Positions 9,399 to 21,483 of a stretch of 64,000 nucleotides of DNA are shown in pieces. The notes under the pieces are model-generated. The model ran no database searches and had not been told where the DNA came from. It saw nothing but the letters and a program-made list of their open reading frames with translations. Position numbers and translations under genes: made by a program. Position 1 is the stretch's first letter, and every line of letters starts with the position of its first letter. Source of the DNA: Tritrichomonas foetus (taxonomy: Eukaryota; Parabasalia; Tritrichomonadida; Tritrichomonadidae); assembly GCA_001839685.1 (NCBI GenBank), contig MLAK01000552.1:1-64000 (forward strand), in the 5' to 3' direction.

Positions 9399-9917
9399 AA
9401 TATTTTGAATATTTTGAAAAAAAAACATAAGATCATTCTGTAGAAATGTGGAGAATATTCAAGTATGTATTGTGTTTGAAAATTTAAGTATTTCTTGTTT
9501 TCGACAGCTTATTGATACATTTAATCTGTAATACATAAATCAAAGCATTTGGAAATCATTATGCAAAAGAATAAATGGTGAATACCACACAATAACAAGA
9601 ATACTCATTACTTTCTTCATAAAACCTATGAACCAGATCCAATAGGCATATCACTCTTAGAAATGTATATATACATCAATGCTTTTCAATTGTATCATAT
9701 GGTACTATATGATATTCATTATATACAAAACTGAGGAAAATCATTGATGTTAAATATGAAGAATCATAAATATAATAATCATATTTATTAGAATAAAATT
9801 AAAATGAGTTAAAAATTCTATTATTCAAATATCCAAACAAAACCTAGTAATATTGTTATATCAATATATGCTAATTTTACTCAGAAATAATGGTTGATAT
9901 CATGAAAAGACATATCA
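9298..9917. other. Spacer between convergent genes
   Basis: No gene. It contains the 75-base poly(T) run (9323-9397), then a short direct repeat of GAATATTTT, then AT-rich sequence. Convergent genes end on both sides, so it holds both 3' untranslated regions. Confidence 0.6.
9323..9397. repeat. 75-base poly(T) tract
   Basis: Uninterrupted run of 75 T on the plus strand, starting 26 bases after the kinase stop codon. It is much longer than any other homopolymer in the window. Confidence 0.95.
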
Positions 9918-10945
9918 TTACACATCATATTCTTCAAATCCATTTGCAAAAGGATCTTCACATGATGATGAATTTGCATTAGCTGTCATAAGAATATTTT
10001 CCTGGCTAATGAAACTCGAATTTTCAAACAATGAAGAGAAATTAGTATTTATACTTAAAATATTAGTATCTGTTTCCATTTCAAGTCCTTCTTCATCTTC
10101 TTCATCCTCCTCTTGTTTCCTCTTTTTCATTATAAAGAATAAAACTAAAACAATAATTAGAGCAATCAAAACAATAATTCCAATAGTGATTCCTACAATA
10201 GCACCTGTACCTATTTTTTTGTCTTTTCCTTTTAAACCTGTATCATCAAAATCATTTTCACTAACAGAACATGGAATTTCTTCACTTGAGTATGAATATT
10301 CAGCATTATTATTGCTTGTGATGACAATTTCTGTTTTTGGCTGAGTTATTGGAACTAATGAAGGTATAATTTCACTTTCTTTTATATTCTGATCAGTGAT
10401 TGTTTTTGTTTGAATTATTGGATCATTGATTTCACTTGTTTCTAGTATTATTTCTTTATCCTCACTCGTTTCAATAATTGGATCCTTAATGTCAGATGTT
10501 TTTCGTTCACTTGTTTGAATAAATTGATCTTCAATTTGACTTGTTATCTCCATTTGTTCATGCATATTACTAGTTATATCAACTATATCTTGAATTTCTG
10601 TTGTTGAAATTATTGTATTTTCATAATTACTTGTTTGAATGTGCTGGTAATCAAATTCAGTAGTTTTAATTGGAATGTCACTTCCAATTGTTGGAATAAT
10701 TTGTGGTATTGATACACTTGTTGTCTCTCCTTTTTCAAGATTTTCACTGGTTTGAATTGGTTGATCGTCAGAGATTTCAAAGGTTGGAGCAATAGTTGTC
10801 GTCATCATATTCGTTTCAGAATCTGCTAATAGCTCTGTTTCTGATACTGACTGTGATATTTGTTCGGTCTCATGATATTCTGATGTAATTTTACTTTCGT
10901 AATCAGTTACCGATTCGGATTCACTTTCTGCTTGTGATTGAATTT

Positions 10946-11490
10946 TTACTTCTGATTCTGATTCTGTTTCAGATGGCGACTCTGATTCTGTTTCTGTTTC
11001 AGATGGTGTTTCTGACTCTGATTCTGTTTCAGATGGTGTTTCTGATTCTGTTTCGGATGGTGATTCTGTTTCTGTTTCATGTGGTGTTTCTGATTCTGTT
11101 TCTGTTTCAGATGGTGTTTCTGATTCTGTTTCNNNNNNNNNNNNNNNNNNNNNNNNNNNNNNNNNNNNNNNNNNNNNNNNNNNNNNNNNNNNNTTCTGTT
11201 TCTGTTTCATGTGGTGTTTCTGATTCTGTTTCTGTTTCAGATGGCGATTCTGTTTCTGTTTCTGTTTCATGTGGTGTTTCTGATTCTGTTTCTGTTTCAG
11301 ATGGTGTTTCTGATTCTGTTTCTGATTCAGATGGAGATTCTGATTCTGTTTCTGTTTCAGATGGTGATTCTGACTCTGATTCTGTTTCAGATGGTGATTC
11401 TGACTCTGATTCTGTTTCAGATGGTGATTCTGACTCTGATTCTGTTTCAGATGGTGATTCTGTTTCGGATGGTGTTTCTGGTTCAGGAGC
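10946..11490 (-). repeat. Ser/Thr/Glu/Pro stalk repeat
   Basis: Tandem degenerate repeat built from hexanucleotide-like GAATCA/GAAACA units, encoding [12 protein letters not shown] and PHETE modules. It is highly acidic and hydroxyl-rich, as expected of an extended, possibly modified stalk that holds the beta-helix away from the membrane. The assembly gap at 11133-11193 lies inside it, so its true length is unknown. Confidence 0.85.
11133..11193. other. Assembly gap (61 N)
   Basis: Run of 61 unresolved bases within the stalk repeat. Whole codons abut the gap on both sides, so the true length should be a multiple of three if the frame is open. The nominal 61 is not, which explains why the frame appears to shift here. 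Confidence 0.95.
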
Positions 11491-14400
11491 AATGCATTTG
11501 GTGCATTGGAAGATATTATTATTTGTGATATTTATTGATGATCCTTCAGAGATTATTAAGGACTCCTCTTGAGATCCTTCGAAACAAGTTTTTTCTCCTG
11601 ATAATGTTAAATTGATTGCATTATTTGATTTAATTGAAGGAAATGATAAAAAGCAGCAATCAATAATTGTTAATTCATTAATAACAGTAATAATGATATT
11701 CTCAAAAGTAGTGTTCAATACTTCACATTGAAAAACATTGAAATAAGAAATATCTCTACTTATGAAATGAGTACCTGAAATATTCATTTGATCAGAATTA
11801 AAAACCAAAGAAGCTTCAGATGAAGAATTAAAACTACAATTTAAGAGAATTACATTAGCTCCATTTTGAATCAAACTTGATTCTACAAAAATAGAATCTT
11901 CGATCGTTAAATTAGAATTTATTGTATGATTTATATTAGTGATTGTTGAAGATTGAATGAAATAGCTAATTGATTCAATTTGTAATAATGAATTACCAAA
12001 TAACGTTGAATCCACTAATTCAAAGTTATCAGTTTCAACCATACTATCGATACTGATAAGTAATTGAGAGTTGTTTATTTTCAAACTTGATTTATCTTCA
12101 TCTAAAAGTTTTGTGTTAATGATATCACTCTTTTTGATATTAAAGCTTCCATCTTCAAGTGTAACATCATCAAATATAATGGATTTTGAAATAATAGTGA
12201 TTTGACAATTGCTAAAAACAGATTTAATAAAATCTATAGAATTTGATGGGCTATTAATCTTTAATAAATTTTCAGAATTCATGTTCATTTGAACTCTTTC
12301 TAAAATTAAATCACCATTGGTTAAAGACAAAGAACTTGTTTGAAACATAGAATCGAAAATTGAACTTTTCATAGTTAAATTAACATTGATATTGATAAAT
12401 TTGCATATTTCAAATGTTGAATGATGAGAAATCTGTATATTTGAAAGTGAATCACTTGTAAAATTCGAATTTTCAATTTTAATCGTTTCAGAAGATGAAG
12501 AAGGTGATATAATCATTGTTAATTCACCGATGTTAAAATTAGAATTCTTGATATTAATAAAACCACCTTCTTGTGAAATTGTTGATTCAATTGATGTACA
12601 TTTATCTACATCAGTGTTAATATCGTTTCCTTTAATCAGAAAGCTAGACTCATCTTCAAAGATACATTCATATAAGATTAAGTTTATAGTAGATTGTGAT
12701 TTATAGCAGTCACCTTTCATATTGCTAAAAGTGGTTTTATTAAAAGTATATTTTGTTCCTGTTACTGTGAACAATGCTTGTTTTATAAAAGATTCTTCAA
12801 ATTGACCATTAATAGCATAAGAAATAACGTTGCTGTTTGATATTATGCTGGATTCATTGAGGTAAATGTTATTTAGGTTAATTTCAAATGTTCCTCCATC
12901 AATGGTTGATGAACAAGCATATAATGAATTGCCAAATTTGGCATGAATTGATTTAGAGACGCATCCTGTTAATTTCGATGATATTAAATATAAATTTTCA
13001 AAATATTGAATATCAATTTGTGATGATTGGCAATCTTCAAATGAACAAGATCGTAAATAGCAATTTTTAATTTTTTCGATTATTAAATCAAAATTGTAAG
13101 CAGAAATCTCAGAAAATGTTAAATCATTATTATCATTTCCACAAAAATAAAATGAAACACCAGGGTGATTTGATAGTGTTGATTGAATATCCAAATTTGC
13201 GATCTCTATATTTTTCTTGGATTCAATATATATTTCTGATCCTTTTTGATTTACAGTATTTACAAAATAAATAACACATTTTGATATGATATTTAGATCT
13301 TGGAGCTCAATTGCTGATATGAAGCCACCATGTCCTCCATTACTTTTATTTTCAATAAAAGTAGAATTATCAATTGTAATTATAGAATTACTACAATATA
13401 AGAATCCACCATTATTTGTGACTTCACATTGTTCGATTTGACATAATTTGATAAAGATATCAGAATCGATGGCATAAATAAATCCACCATTTTTAGATGT
13501 GGATTTTGATACATCAATGTTATATAGTGTAATATTTAAAGAATTTTCCACATAAATACAACCTCCAGAAATATTTGAATTCGTGCTGGAGAAACTCATT
13601 GTTGTCAATTCCGCAATGGCATCAAAAATATATATGGCACCTCCATGAGAAGATGCTTGAATATTGTTTATATTAATGTTAGACATTGTTAATTTATTTG
13701 TTTTTCTACCAATGAATGCTATGAAAGATCCATTTGTTGAGAAATCACTATTTTCGTTCTCTGTTGTTATTTGTTGAATAAAACAGTCAGTGTTGGAATC
13801 AATATAAAATGTTCCACCTTCTTTCAATGCTTTATTTAATTTATAGTTGCCTCCTTTTTGTAAAATGAAACTAGAAATATTCGAACAATAAATTGCGCCA
13901 CCGCTAAGCAATGCTTCATTATTATTCATATTACATTGATTAATTTCGATCAATGACTCTTCAACATATATTACACCCCCATTTGAATTAGTTTTGCAAT
14001 TATTCAAGTCGCATTCTGTGATAATCAAATTGACATTTGATATGTAGAATATACCTCCATTTTGATTTGCAGCACAATTTGATGCTTTTATATTTGAAAT
14101 TGAACATTTACAATTCTTTATGATAAATAAAGAAGCAGAGCCACTGGCTTCAATATTAGAGAATGTCATATCTTTAACTTCAAGATTATTAAGTCCATTC
14201 CCTTCGAAAAATAGCAATCCACCACTATTATTGGCATTATCTTTCTTACTTAAAGAAAAAATAAATGAATAAGAGAATGATAAATTATATGAAGAAATAA
14301 AATAAAAATTACACCCAATTTCTGCATAATTTTCGGTGAATTCTAAAGTTCGCGCTGTGCTAAAGGTTTTGATTGAAGAAATAAATAATGAACCACCTTT

Positions 14401-15510
14401 TCCTGAACATTCATTTCTTCTAAAAATACATTGTTCCATAGTTAATATATAATCACAGATTCCTCCACAATATAACCCACAACCATCTACTTTTCCAGTT
14501 CCTATTTGCTTATTGTCAATGAAACTGACTGTTGATAATGATAAGATAACCTCAATTTGCTGATTAACAGTAAAAGAACATGCACAACCACAAACATTGG
14601 ATTCTCCTATAATTTGATTGCCTTCAAATATTGTGTTTTGGATTGTTATCGTACCCAATAAAACTAATGATAAACCTGCGGCTGCATCCCTTCCTGTGTT
14701 TCTGTTAATATTGCATTGGCTCATTGTTAAAGAATTTGTTTGTCCAAATAAGGCACTGTTTGTAACTGATGAATTACATTCAATGAAATCAACTTCAGTT
14801 ACTACCAATGCTGTACAAATTCCGATATCAAAGCATCCTTTTGAATGAATTATTTTATTAAATGATGATTTCTTTATATTAAGTGAGGCAGAACTTGACA
14901 ATTGAATACAACTGCTTCCACCTGAAATATTAGAACATGTGTTATCATTAAAATTAAATATATTGATTTGTTTTTCTAGGACAATCATATGATCTCCAAT
15001 TAATGAATCAAATATACAATCTTCAATTGTAAAAGTCGAAATACTTTCTGTGAATAAAAATGCACTATATTTTGTTGCCTTTAAATTTTTAAATAAACAA
15101 TTTTTAATATTTGTTGAAACACTTTGATTAATAATAATAACAGATTCAGTTCCTTCTGATTGAATATTTTCAAAGTTGCAATTTAAGAACTCTAAATAGG
15201 ATTTTCCTCCATATATTTTAAGTAAATGACAATCAGAATTTTCGAAAGAATTTATATTAATATTTTTACATGTAAGATTGTAAATGCTCATTGGAGAAGA
15301 AATAGAAAATGTTGAATAAATTATCGAGTGGTTTGAATCTGTGCTTTCAATATGAATATCTTGAAAATCATTTGGAAATGAGTTTGATTTAAAGTATAAG
15401 ACAGCACCTTCTTCAACACTTTTACAGGAGTAGAATTCTAAAGTTGAAAATGATAGTAATGCACTAGATTCAATGATAAAGAATGCACCACCAGAGGCTT
15501 TTGAATAACA

Positions 15511-17441
15511 TCACTTAAATTTGCATTTCTGAATGGTTATCTCATTTATACTTCCAGTTGAAGAAATTGCTCCACCATTTGAATTTGATGAAATATCTTC
15601 AAAATCACATCTGTTTACTGTTAAATTAGAGGTTCTTTCAATGTTGATGGAATGGCCTTGATTAGAATCCTGAGAAAATTGCTTGAAAATACAATTCTCA
15701 AATAATACTATAATATATTCACTATTAGATATAGATTTCAAATAAATCATTCCATTTTCATTCTTGTTTATGCAATTTGAAAATGTCGTATTATCAAATG
15801 TAGCAATAGATGAAGAAGCATGAATTATTCCATACTCAATACTACTAAAAATAGAATTTGAAATTTTTACAGTATCTAAATGAATATTTGATAAAAGATT
15901 AATGCAATTTTTCGTTGTTGATTTCATATTATGAAAAGTTACATAGTTTAAGGCAATATCTTGTGAATCTATTGAAATTGCTGATCCATCGAATTTATTG
16001 AAATTGCAAAAATTGATTTCAAATTTACCATGAAAATTAATGCCATAAACACTTTCAGGATTATTATCAAATTCAATATTATTCAATGTTAACGAATCAA
16101 AACCATCCAAATATAGAAAACTTCCTTTTTCTGAAGGACAATTTGTTCTTTTTAGATTTGAAAAAGAAAATGAAAGTAAATTTTCACCATCTGAGAGTTT
16201 ATACCATATAAATCCTCCTTCAATTGTTGCAGTATTATTATTATTTTTCTCAAAAATCAAATCATTTCCTGAAATGATTGCTTCATTTAAATAAAGGCCA
16301 CCTCCTTTTGACGCTTTATTACCATCAAATATTGATGCATCATTAGAAAAAGTAATAGTTGTCTCACTCGCGAAAATTGCACCACCCGAATTAGTTGCTT
16401 CACATTTACAAAATGTATTATTTTGTATTGTGATAACAGCCAATTTTGGGCAATATAATCCACCTCCACTAATAGATGAACAGGAATCAAAATATAAATT
16501 TTGAAGTGTTATTGTGGAGGCTAAATCAAAGAAAAATATTGCACCACCTAATGAAGAATAACAATTCTGGAACATGCAAGATTCAACATTTATAGTTGTA
16601 CAATAAGAATGAATAGCACCTCCTCCAGTTGAAGAGACAGAAGAATTTGTAGAACAATTATTGAATTTACAATTGGTAATACTACACTCACTTACTCCTT
16701 GAATTATTTCAATTGCACCTCCTCCACAAATACCCTTGCTATAACCAGAATGACAATTGTTAAAATCACAATTTGAAAACTCAGTATTTCTTATAACTTT
16801 ATAACACCCTCCATATTCACCAGCAGTACAATTTTCAAAAACACAATCAATAAAATAATCTTTGGTACCTAAATAAAACCATGCTCCACAACCACTATCA
16901 GCTTTATAGTAGGTATTTATGAATTTGCATTTTTCTAATTTATTGATATTAGTAGACGAAGTACCAATACTCACAATATTGTCACCACGCAAAAAGTTCA
17001 TAAATGTAATATTAGTAAATGTAGTCTGACATTCTGATCGTGCATAAATTGCTGCACCATCATTTGCTATTGAACCTTCAAACTTGCAATGTGTAATCGA
17101 AATTTTCCCAGATGTTCTTGAATAACAAATAGCACCACCATAAATTCCAGTTGCTGCATAATTATTTCTGATGAATTCTGATTTTGTACATTCCAATGAT
17201 AAAGTTTCGCAATAAATTGCACCGCCATTATCACCTGTTTTTGTTTCATAAAAAGAACAATTATCGATTTTAAGTGATGCAGAATTCGTTTCATAGAATG
17301 CACCACCACGTCCTGTGCTTATTGTTCCAAGGAAATTGCATGACTTTAATGTTATAACATTGCTTTCACCATTCATATAAATGGCGCCTTTACTTGATTT
17401 TACATTATCAAAAGTATTTGATGTAAATGTTATTGTTTTAC
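15511..17441 (-). pseudogene. Pmp-like gene, middle segment
   Basis: This is the part between the mariner insertion and the in-frame TGA (15511-15513). The gene sequence resumes at SKTITFTSNTF, directly after the TA target. I count eight GGA(F/I) motifs, each preceded by an FxxC/FxxN-type turn, so repeat units are about 25-40 residues. The open frame is artificially extended 52 bases into the mariner end (to 17493), so those first residues are not native. Confidence 0.85.
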
Positions 17442-17443
17442 TA

Positions 17444-17471
17444 TAGGGTGTCCGGAGGCGTGATGTCACTA
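17444..17471 (+). repeat. mariner B terminal inverted repeat (5' side)
   Basis: Identical to the 5' TIR of copy A: two 12-base blocks around the core AGGC. Confidence 0.9.
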
Positions 17472-17646
17472 CCCACATTAGAAGTGAAATCAATACATTA
17501 TATTTATAAATAATAAACTATGCAATGTTAACATAAAAATTTTGAAAACAATTTTTTTTTCTCTTGACTGAAAATAGAGATAAAGAATCTTTTTCATAAA
17601 AAAAAAGAATAATTTATAAACGTACACGATGCACGTTTATTAAAAA

Positions 17647-18657
17647 ATGATTGATCAACATTCAATCATAACTTTTCTGCAGCTTGAAGGAAAAAGGGGC
17701 AAAGAAATATATGAAGAAATGAAGAGTGTCTTGAAAGAAAAATGTTTGTCTCAAAGACAAATCTACCGAGTCATGGCAGAACTGAACAGAAGTCAAAACA
17801 CACAGCCTGTGAAAAAAGAGAAAAAGTGCCAAAGTTGTGATATTCTTGACTGGAAAATTTTAGATGTTTTAACCGAATTTCCACATTCATCGTGTCGATA
17901 TATTGCTAATGTTTTAGGTGAACCAAAATCGACAATTTATGATCGTTTAACATCAAAATTAATGTATAAACATGTGCATCTTCGATGGGTGCCACATATT
18001 CTAACAGAAAATCAAAAGGCCAATAGAGTTTTATTGGCAAAAAAACTTCTTAAAATTTTGAATGCAGAACAAAAAACTAATTTCACCTTTTTAATAACAG
18101 GAGATGAGTCTTGGTTTTATTCCAAGACTGATTTCAATACACAATGGATTCCTGAAAACTCAGTAATCCCAACTATTCAAAATCCAGGGTTTCAGATCAC
18201 TAAATTTATGGTGACTGTATTTTGGAACCCTCATGGGATAATTCATATTGATGTTTTGCCGCCAAATGAAAAGTTTAATGCTGCATATTATATTACAGCC
18301 ATTATGTCAAAAATTGTTGAGTTTAAAAACTCGAATAATTATAAAAAATTATTTGTTCATTATGACAATGCAAAGCCTCATGTGGCAAAAATTGTCAAAA
18401 AATATATAAATGAAAACTCACTAGAATCAGTTCCACATCCGGCATATTCACCTGATTTGGCGCCTAGCGACTTTTTTTTATTTGGAACTATTAAAGAAAA
18501 AGTTAAAGGAATTGTTTTTGAATCACCAAGCCATTTGATTCAAACAATAGTCCAAATTTTCAATGAAATTCCATCGGAAACTTTGTTTTCAGTTTTTGCA
18601 GAATGGCAAAATAGACTGAAAAAAGTTATTGATGCCAATGGAGACTACATATTTTGA
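17647..18657 (+). CDS. mariner transposase (DD34D), copy B
   Basis: 336 aa, intact, with catalytic D153, D240 and D275 as in copy A. The single protein difference is Cys64 instead of Tyr64 (TGT at 17836-17838 versus TAT in copy A). The ATG is 203 bases inside the element. It ends in TGA followed by 76 bases to the right end. It lies antisense to the disrupted surface-protein gene. Potentially active; this is inferred from the intact triad and the near-identical sister copy. Confidence 0.97.
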   Translation: MIDQHSIITFLQLEGKRGKEIYEEMKSVLKEKCLSQRQIYRVMAELNRSQNTQPVKKEKKCQSCDILDWKILDVLTEFPHSSCRYIANVLGEPKSTIYDRLTSKLMYKHVHLRWVPHILTENQKANRVLLAKKLLKILNAEQKTNFTFLITGDESWFYSKTDFNTQWIPENSVIPTIQNPGFQITKFMVTVFWNPHGIIHIDVLPPNEKFNAAYYITAIMSKIVEFKNSNNYKKLFVHYDNAKPHVAKIVKKYINENSLESVPHPAYSPDLAPSDFFLFGTIKEKVKGIVFESPSHLIQTIVQIFNEIPSETLFSVFAEWQNRLKKVIDANGDYIF

Positions 18658-18705
18658 AATACTTATCAATAAAAAATGACTTATTAGAAATGACTTTATT
18701 ATACT

Positions 18706-18733
18706 TAGTGACATCACATTACCGGACACCCTA
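18706..18733 (+). repeat. mariner B terminal inverted repeat (3' side)
   Basis: Identical to the 3' TIR of copy A, with the TAAT core when read inward. TA follows at 18734. Confidence 0.9.
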
Positions 18734-18735
18734 TA

Positions 18736-20597
18736 TCACCTAACAATGATAATATTTCATTTCCAGATACAATATTCAAAAAATAATTCAATTTTATATT
18801 ATAAGTTGCTGATGGTTCATAATTAAGCAATATTAAACAATTATTAGTCGTTATATCTGAGATTGAATTGTTTTCAATATTTCCATAAAGGCACGAATTA
18901 ATATCTAATAATCCTGTGTATTTTGAATTGGGGCATGCAATATTATGAATTTTGGAATGTTTAAATTGGTCACATTGATTCAGTGATATAAAATATTTCT
19001 CGGTTTCCGGTTCATATGTACAATCATTAACTGTTAAATAGTTAATTTGTGATGAATAAGTTAAAACATCAAATAAATTATTCTTAAAAGAGCATTTCTC
19101 AAATTTCATATCAGATACTACGAAAGTACTTGTTGATTCAATCAATATTACTGTATCACCAAAAGAACAATCAGAGAAACTGCATTGTGTAAGAGTAAGC
19201 TTTGTAAAAGTATTAGCCAATAGTAATCCACCAGAAAAAGAAGAAAACTCACATTTGCAATTTTCAATCTTAAATGCAGAAGTAATTGCATGATTAGTGA
19301 AAGTAACTAAATTTTTTGATGTGGTCTGATAAAAAGAATTATTCTTAAAAGTTGATGTAGATGAGGTAATTCCATCTAAACGTATAAATTCTGCATCTTC
19401 ATATCTGTTGTTATTGATGAAAACATTATTTTCGAATTTGTTGTCACTTGCTCGAATACAAATTGCCCATTTATTTCCATTTCTCCGGACAGAATCAACA
19501 AATACACAATTTGTAACTTTGGCAAATGTAATTTTTGTAGTACCTCCATATTCTTTTGCGTGAATCGCTCCAGATATTGTGTTTGTATCTATTTTTGGGT
19601 CAAAATAACAATTTGTGACGTAAACCAGATAATTTTGTGTTTCTAGATTGATACATGTTCCAGAAGTATAGCTTTGCGACATTGATATATTTGAAAAATG
19701 GCAATTGTCTATATATACATTTTTCCATTCATTGATTGACAATGCACCACCACTTGATGAACTAAAAACATCGGTAAATTTACAGTTGCTAATTGTTACT
19801 GTTGTTGTTACTGTTGTTGTTTCTGTTGTTTTATCAGGGGTGAGGTAAAGTGCTCCACCTTTACAATCCGCTGCTAAACACTGACATTTTGTGAATGTAC
19901 AATTATTGTATGTCAGTATCGTTGGATTGTAAAAAAACATACTGCTCCCACTATTATTCTTTGTAGAAATATTCTCAAATATACATCCATCTATGACAAT
20001 AGAATTTTCAATAACAGCCTTAGTCGTAAAATAACAATACTCTTGGTCAGAACCTCTTACTGTATTAGAAAACTTTGTTCTTACAATTATGAAAGTTGAT
20101 ATTTCAACATACATGGCACCTCCTCTGTTTTCACTGTTATCATTAAATGTAGAATCATAAATTTCAAATTTAGATACACCTGGTTGGCACCAAATTTGAC
20201 TGTAACCCGAACTTTTATGAGCAAAAAAACAGCTTTGGAAAATATACTCGCCACCAGAATACAAATTAATTGAGGATGTAAATGTCACACCTGTTTCTGT
20301 TCCTTTCTCAATATTTACAAATTTTAAACCAAATTTGGCATCAAAAACACTATTAGAAATATTAAGATTTGTTATTGATGATAATAGCATTGATAAATGA
20401 TTGTTTGTAAGTTCTCCTCCTTTGAGTTTGTCAGCCAAAAAATTACATGAGGAAATATAAATACTCTTACAATTGGCTAAATTGAGTATATTCACTGTGA
20501 GTTTGTTATTGTCTTTGAGATAGTTGATATTGTCAACAAATGTGCATTTCTGAAAATCCACATTTGATGAAGCTAAAAAAAAGAAGAGTTCAATCAT
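18736..20597 (-). pseudogene. Pmp-like gene, 5' segment
   Basis: N-terminal portion, about 620 codons. It begins with a short hydrophobic leader and then beta-helix-like repeats with GGAMYV, GGALYL, GGALSI and SGAIHA motifs. The native sequence ends at ILSLLGD; the residues after that in the open frame come from the mariner TIR. As it stands this segment could encode a truncated, secreted-type protein lacking a membrane anchor. Confidence 0.85.
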
Positions 20598-20599
20598 CT

Positions 20600-20605
20600 A
20601 AATGA
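20600..20605 (-). promoter_or_regulatory. Initiator (Inr)-like TCATTT
   Basis: TCA(+1)TTT with the putative +1 A at 20603, giving a 6-base leader before the ATG of the Pmp-like gene. It matches the trichomonad Inr consensus TCA(+1)Y(A/T). Confidence 0.55.
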
Positions 20606-21483
20606 TTTTCAATTGAAAAGAAATGAGTCAATAACATTTATATGTGAAAAATAAAACCAATTGAAAATTTACAGTTGTTTCTTGTAGAGGAAAAAAATCA
20701 AATAGTTACATCATTCAATTACTTTCAAAAAATCGATAAAAAAAATCGAGATTATCTAATGATTCTTGGAAATACATTGTTATGAGATTTCTCAGGTAAG
20801 GAAATGCCGAAATTTCGTATTTATTTGTCTTATATAATAAAAATGCCTCTGAAAATTTCCTATTAACAGAAAAAAAAACAATAAAGTATAAAGAATTCTA
20901 TCAAGTAATTGAAAAGAAAAATTGGATCTTCTATTTTGAATGGTTAATTTAATTGGATTATTGAAATAACTCCATGTTATTGTTATGATGGAATAATTCA
21001 CCTTAAGTTTTGAATTCCAACGATATTACTTCCTATTTGATATTGATTTCACTCCGAAAACTTCAATATCACAAATCTGAATGTTTGTTCGTTCTTAAAA
21101 TATAAAAATTCCTATTTTCTCAAGATGAAAAGAGAAATAGTCTGAGAAATTTCTCCAGAATTTTTTTTTTTTTTTTTGAATGTGGGACCTTTTTCTATAC
21201 AAATTTGAACAATCCATTGAAAAATAATATCATTCAAAATTTCGCCATAATATTATTTCAACCTTAATGTCAAAATCTGTTCAAGGATAAATCAAAGAAA
21301 TCATTTGGACACCGAAAGAAGAAAAAAAAGGTCAGACAGGAACATCATATAAATGAAATGAAGTGTGGCTGGTAATACCGTGAATACTTTTTGCTAATTT
21401 GACCATTTATTTGACCTTAAATGTTCACGATAAAAATAAGGATCATGATATCCTTAAGGTTTAACAATTTTCGATTTTTTATA

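Larger units (their letters stand above)
9918..15510 (-). pseudogene. Pmp-like gene, 3' segment (repeats, stalk, TM, tail)
   Basis: In-frame continuation after the TGA at 15511, beginning CYSKASGGAFF. It carries many repeats ending in GGxIY/GGA motifs, down to about 11,520. The low-complexity stalk of [12 protein letters not shown] units is at about 10,946-11,490, followed by a Ser/Thr/Ile-rich stretch. A hydrophobic helix of about 25 residues (near 10,120-10,200) follows KKIGTG and is succeeded by KKRKQEEDEEDEE. The tail ends in a Ser/Asn/Phe-rich region with DPFANGF and a final YDV. The first in-frame ATG after the nonsense codon is at 15291, so a shortened downstream product is conceivable but would lack a signal peptide. 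Confidence 0.8.
17444..18733 (+). mobile_element. mariner element, copy B (complete, 1290 bp)
   Basis: Same structure as copy A, in the opposite orientation. The 28-bp TIRs are at 17444-17471 and 18706-18733, with TA duplications at 17442-17443 and 18734-18735. It is inserted antisense inside the Pmp-like gene. Removing the element plus one TA gives a continuous codon series (G-D-S-K-T) across the junction, so the insertion is precise and recent. All bases are resolved in this copy. Confidence 0.96.
9918..20597 (-). pseudogene. Giant Pmp-like GGA-repeat surface protein gene, split by mariner
   Basis: One gene of about 3,100 codons once mariner copy B is discounted. Evidence for unity: the three segments 20597-18736, 17441-15511 and 15510-9918 share one reading frame when the 1290-bp element and one TA are removed, apart from one in-frame TGA at 15511-15513. 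The protein consists of short beta-helix-like repeats with GGA(I/L/F) and FxxC/FxxN motifs, as in chlamydial Pmp proteins and trichomonad Pmp-like proteins. A Ser/Thr/Glu/Pro stalk, one membrane helix and an acidic cytoplasmic tail follow. The predicted role is a cell-surface protein, possibly adhesive (family inference). The start MIELFFFLASS may be a short signal peptide, 6 bases after an initiator motif. The 61-N gap lies in the stalk. As sequenced, the full-length product cannot be made. Confidence 0.85.

Noticed and set aside
10934..11572. Plus-strand Ser/Asp/Val repeat frame
   Set aside because: It is the antisense shadow of the stalk repeat and has no gene-like start or context.
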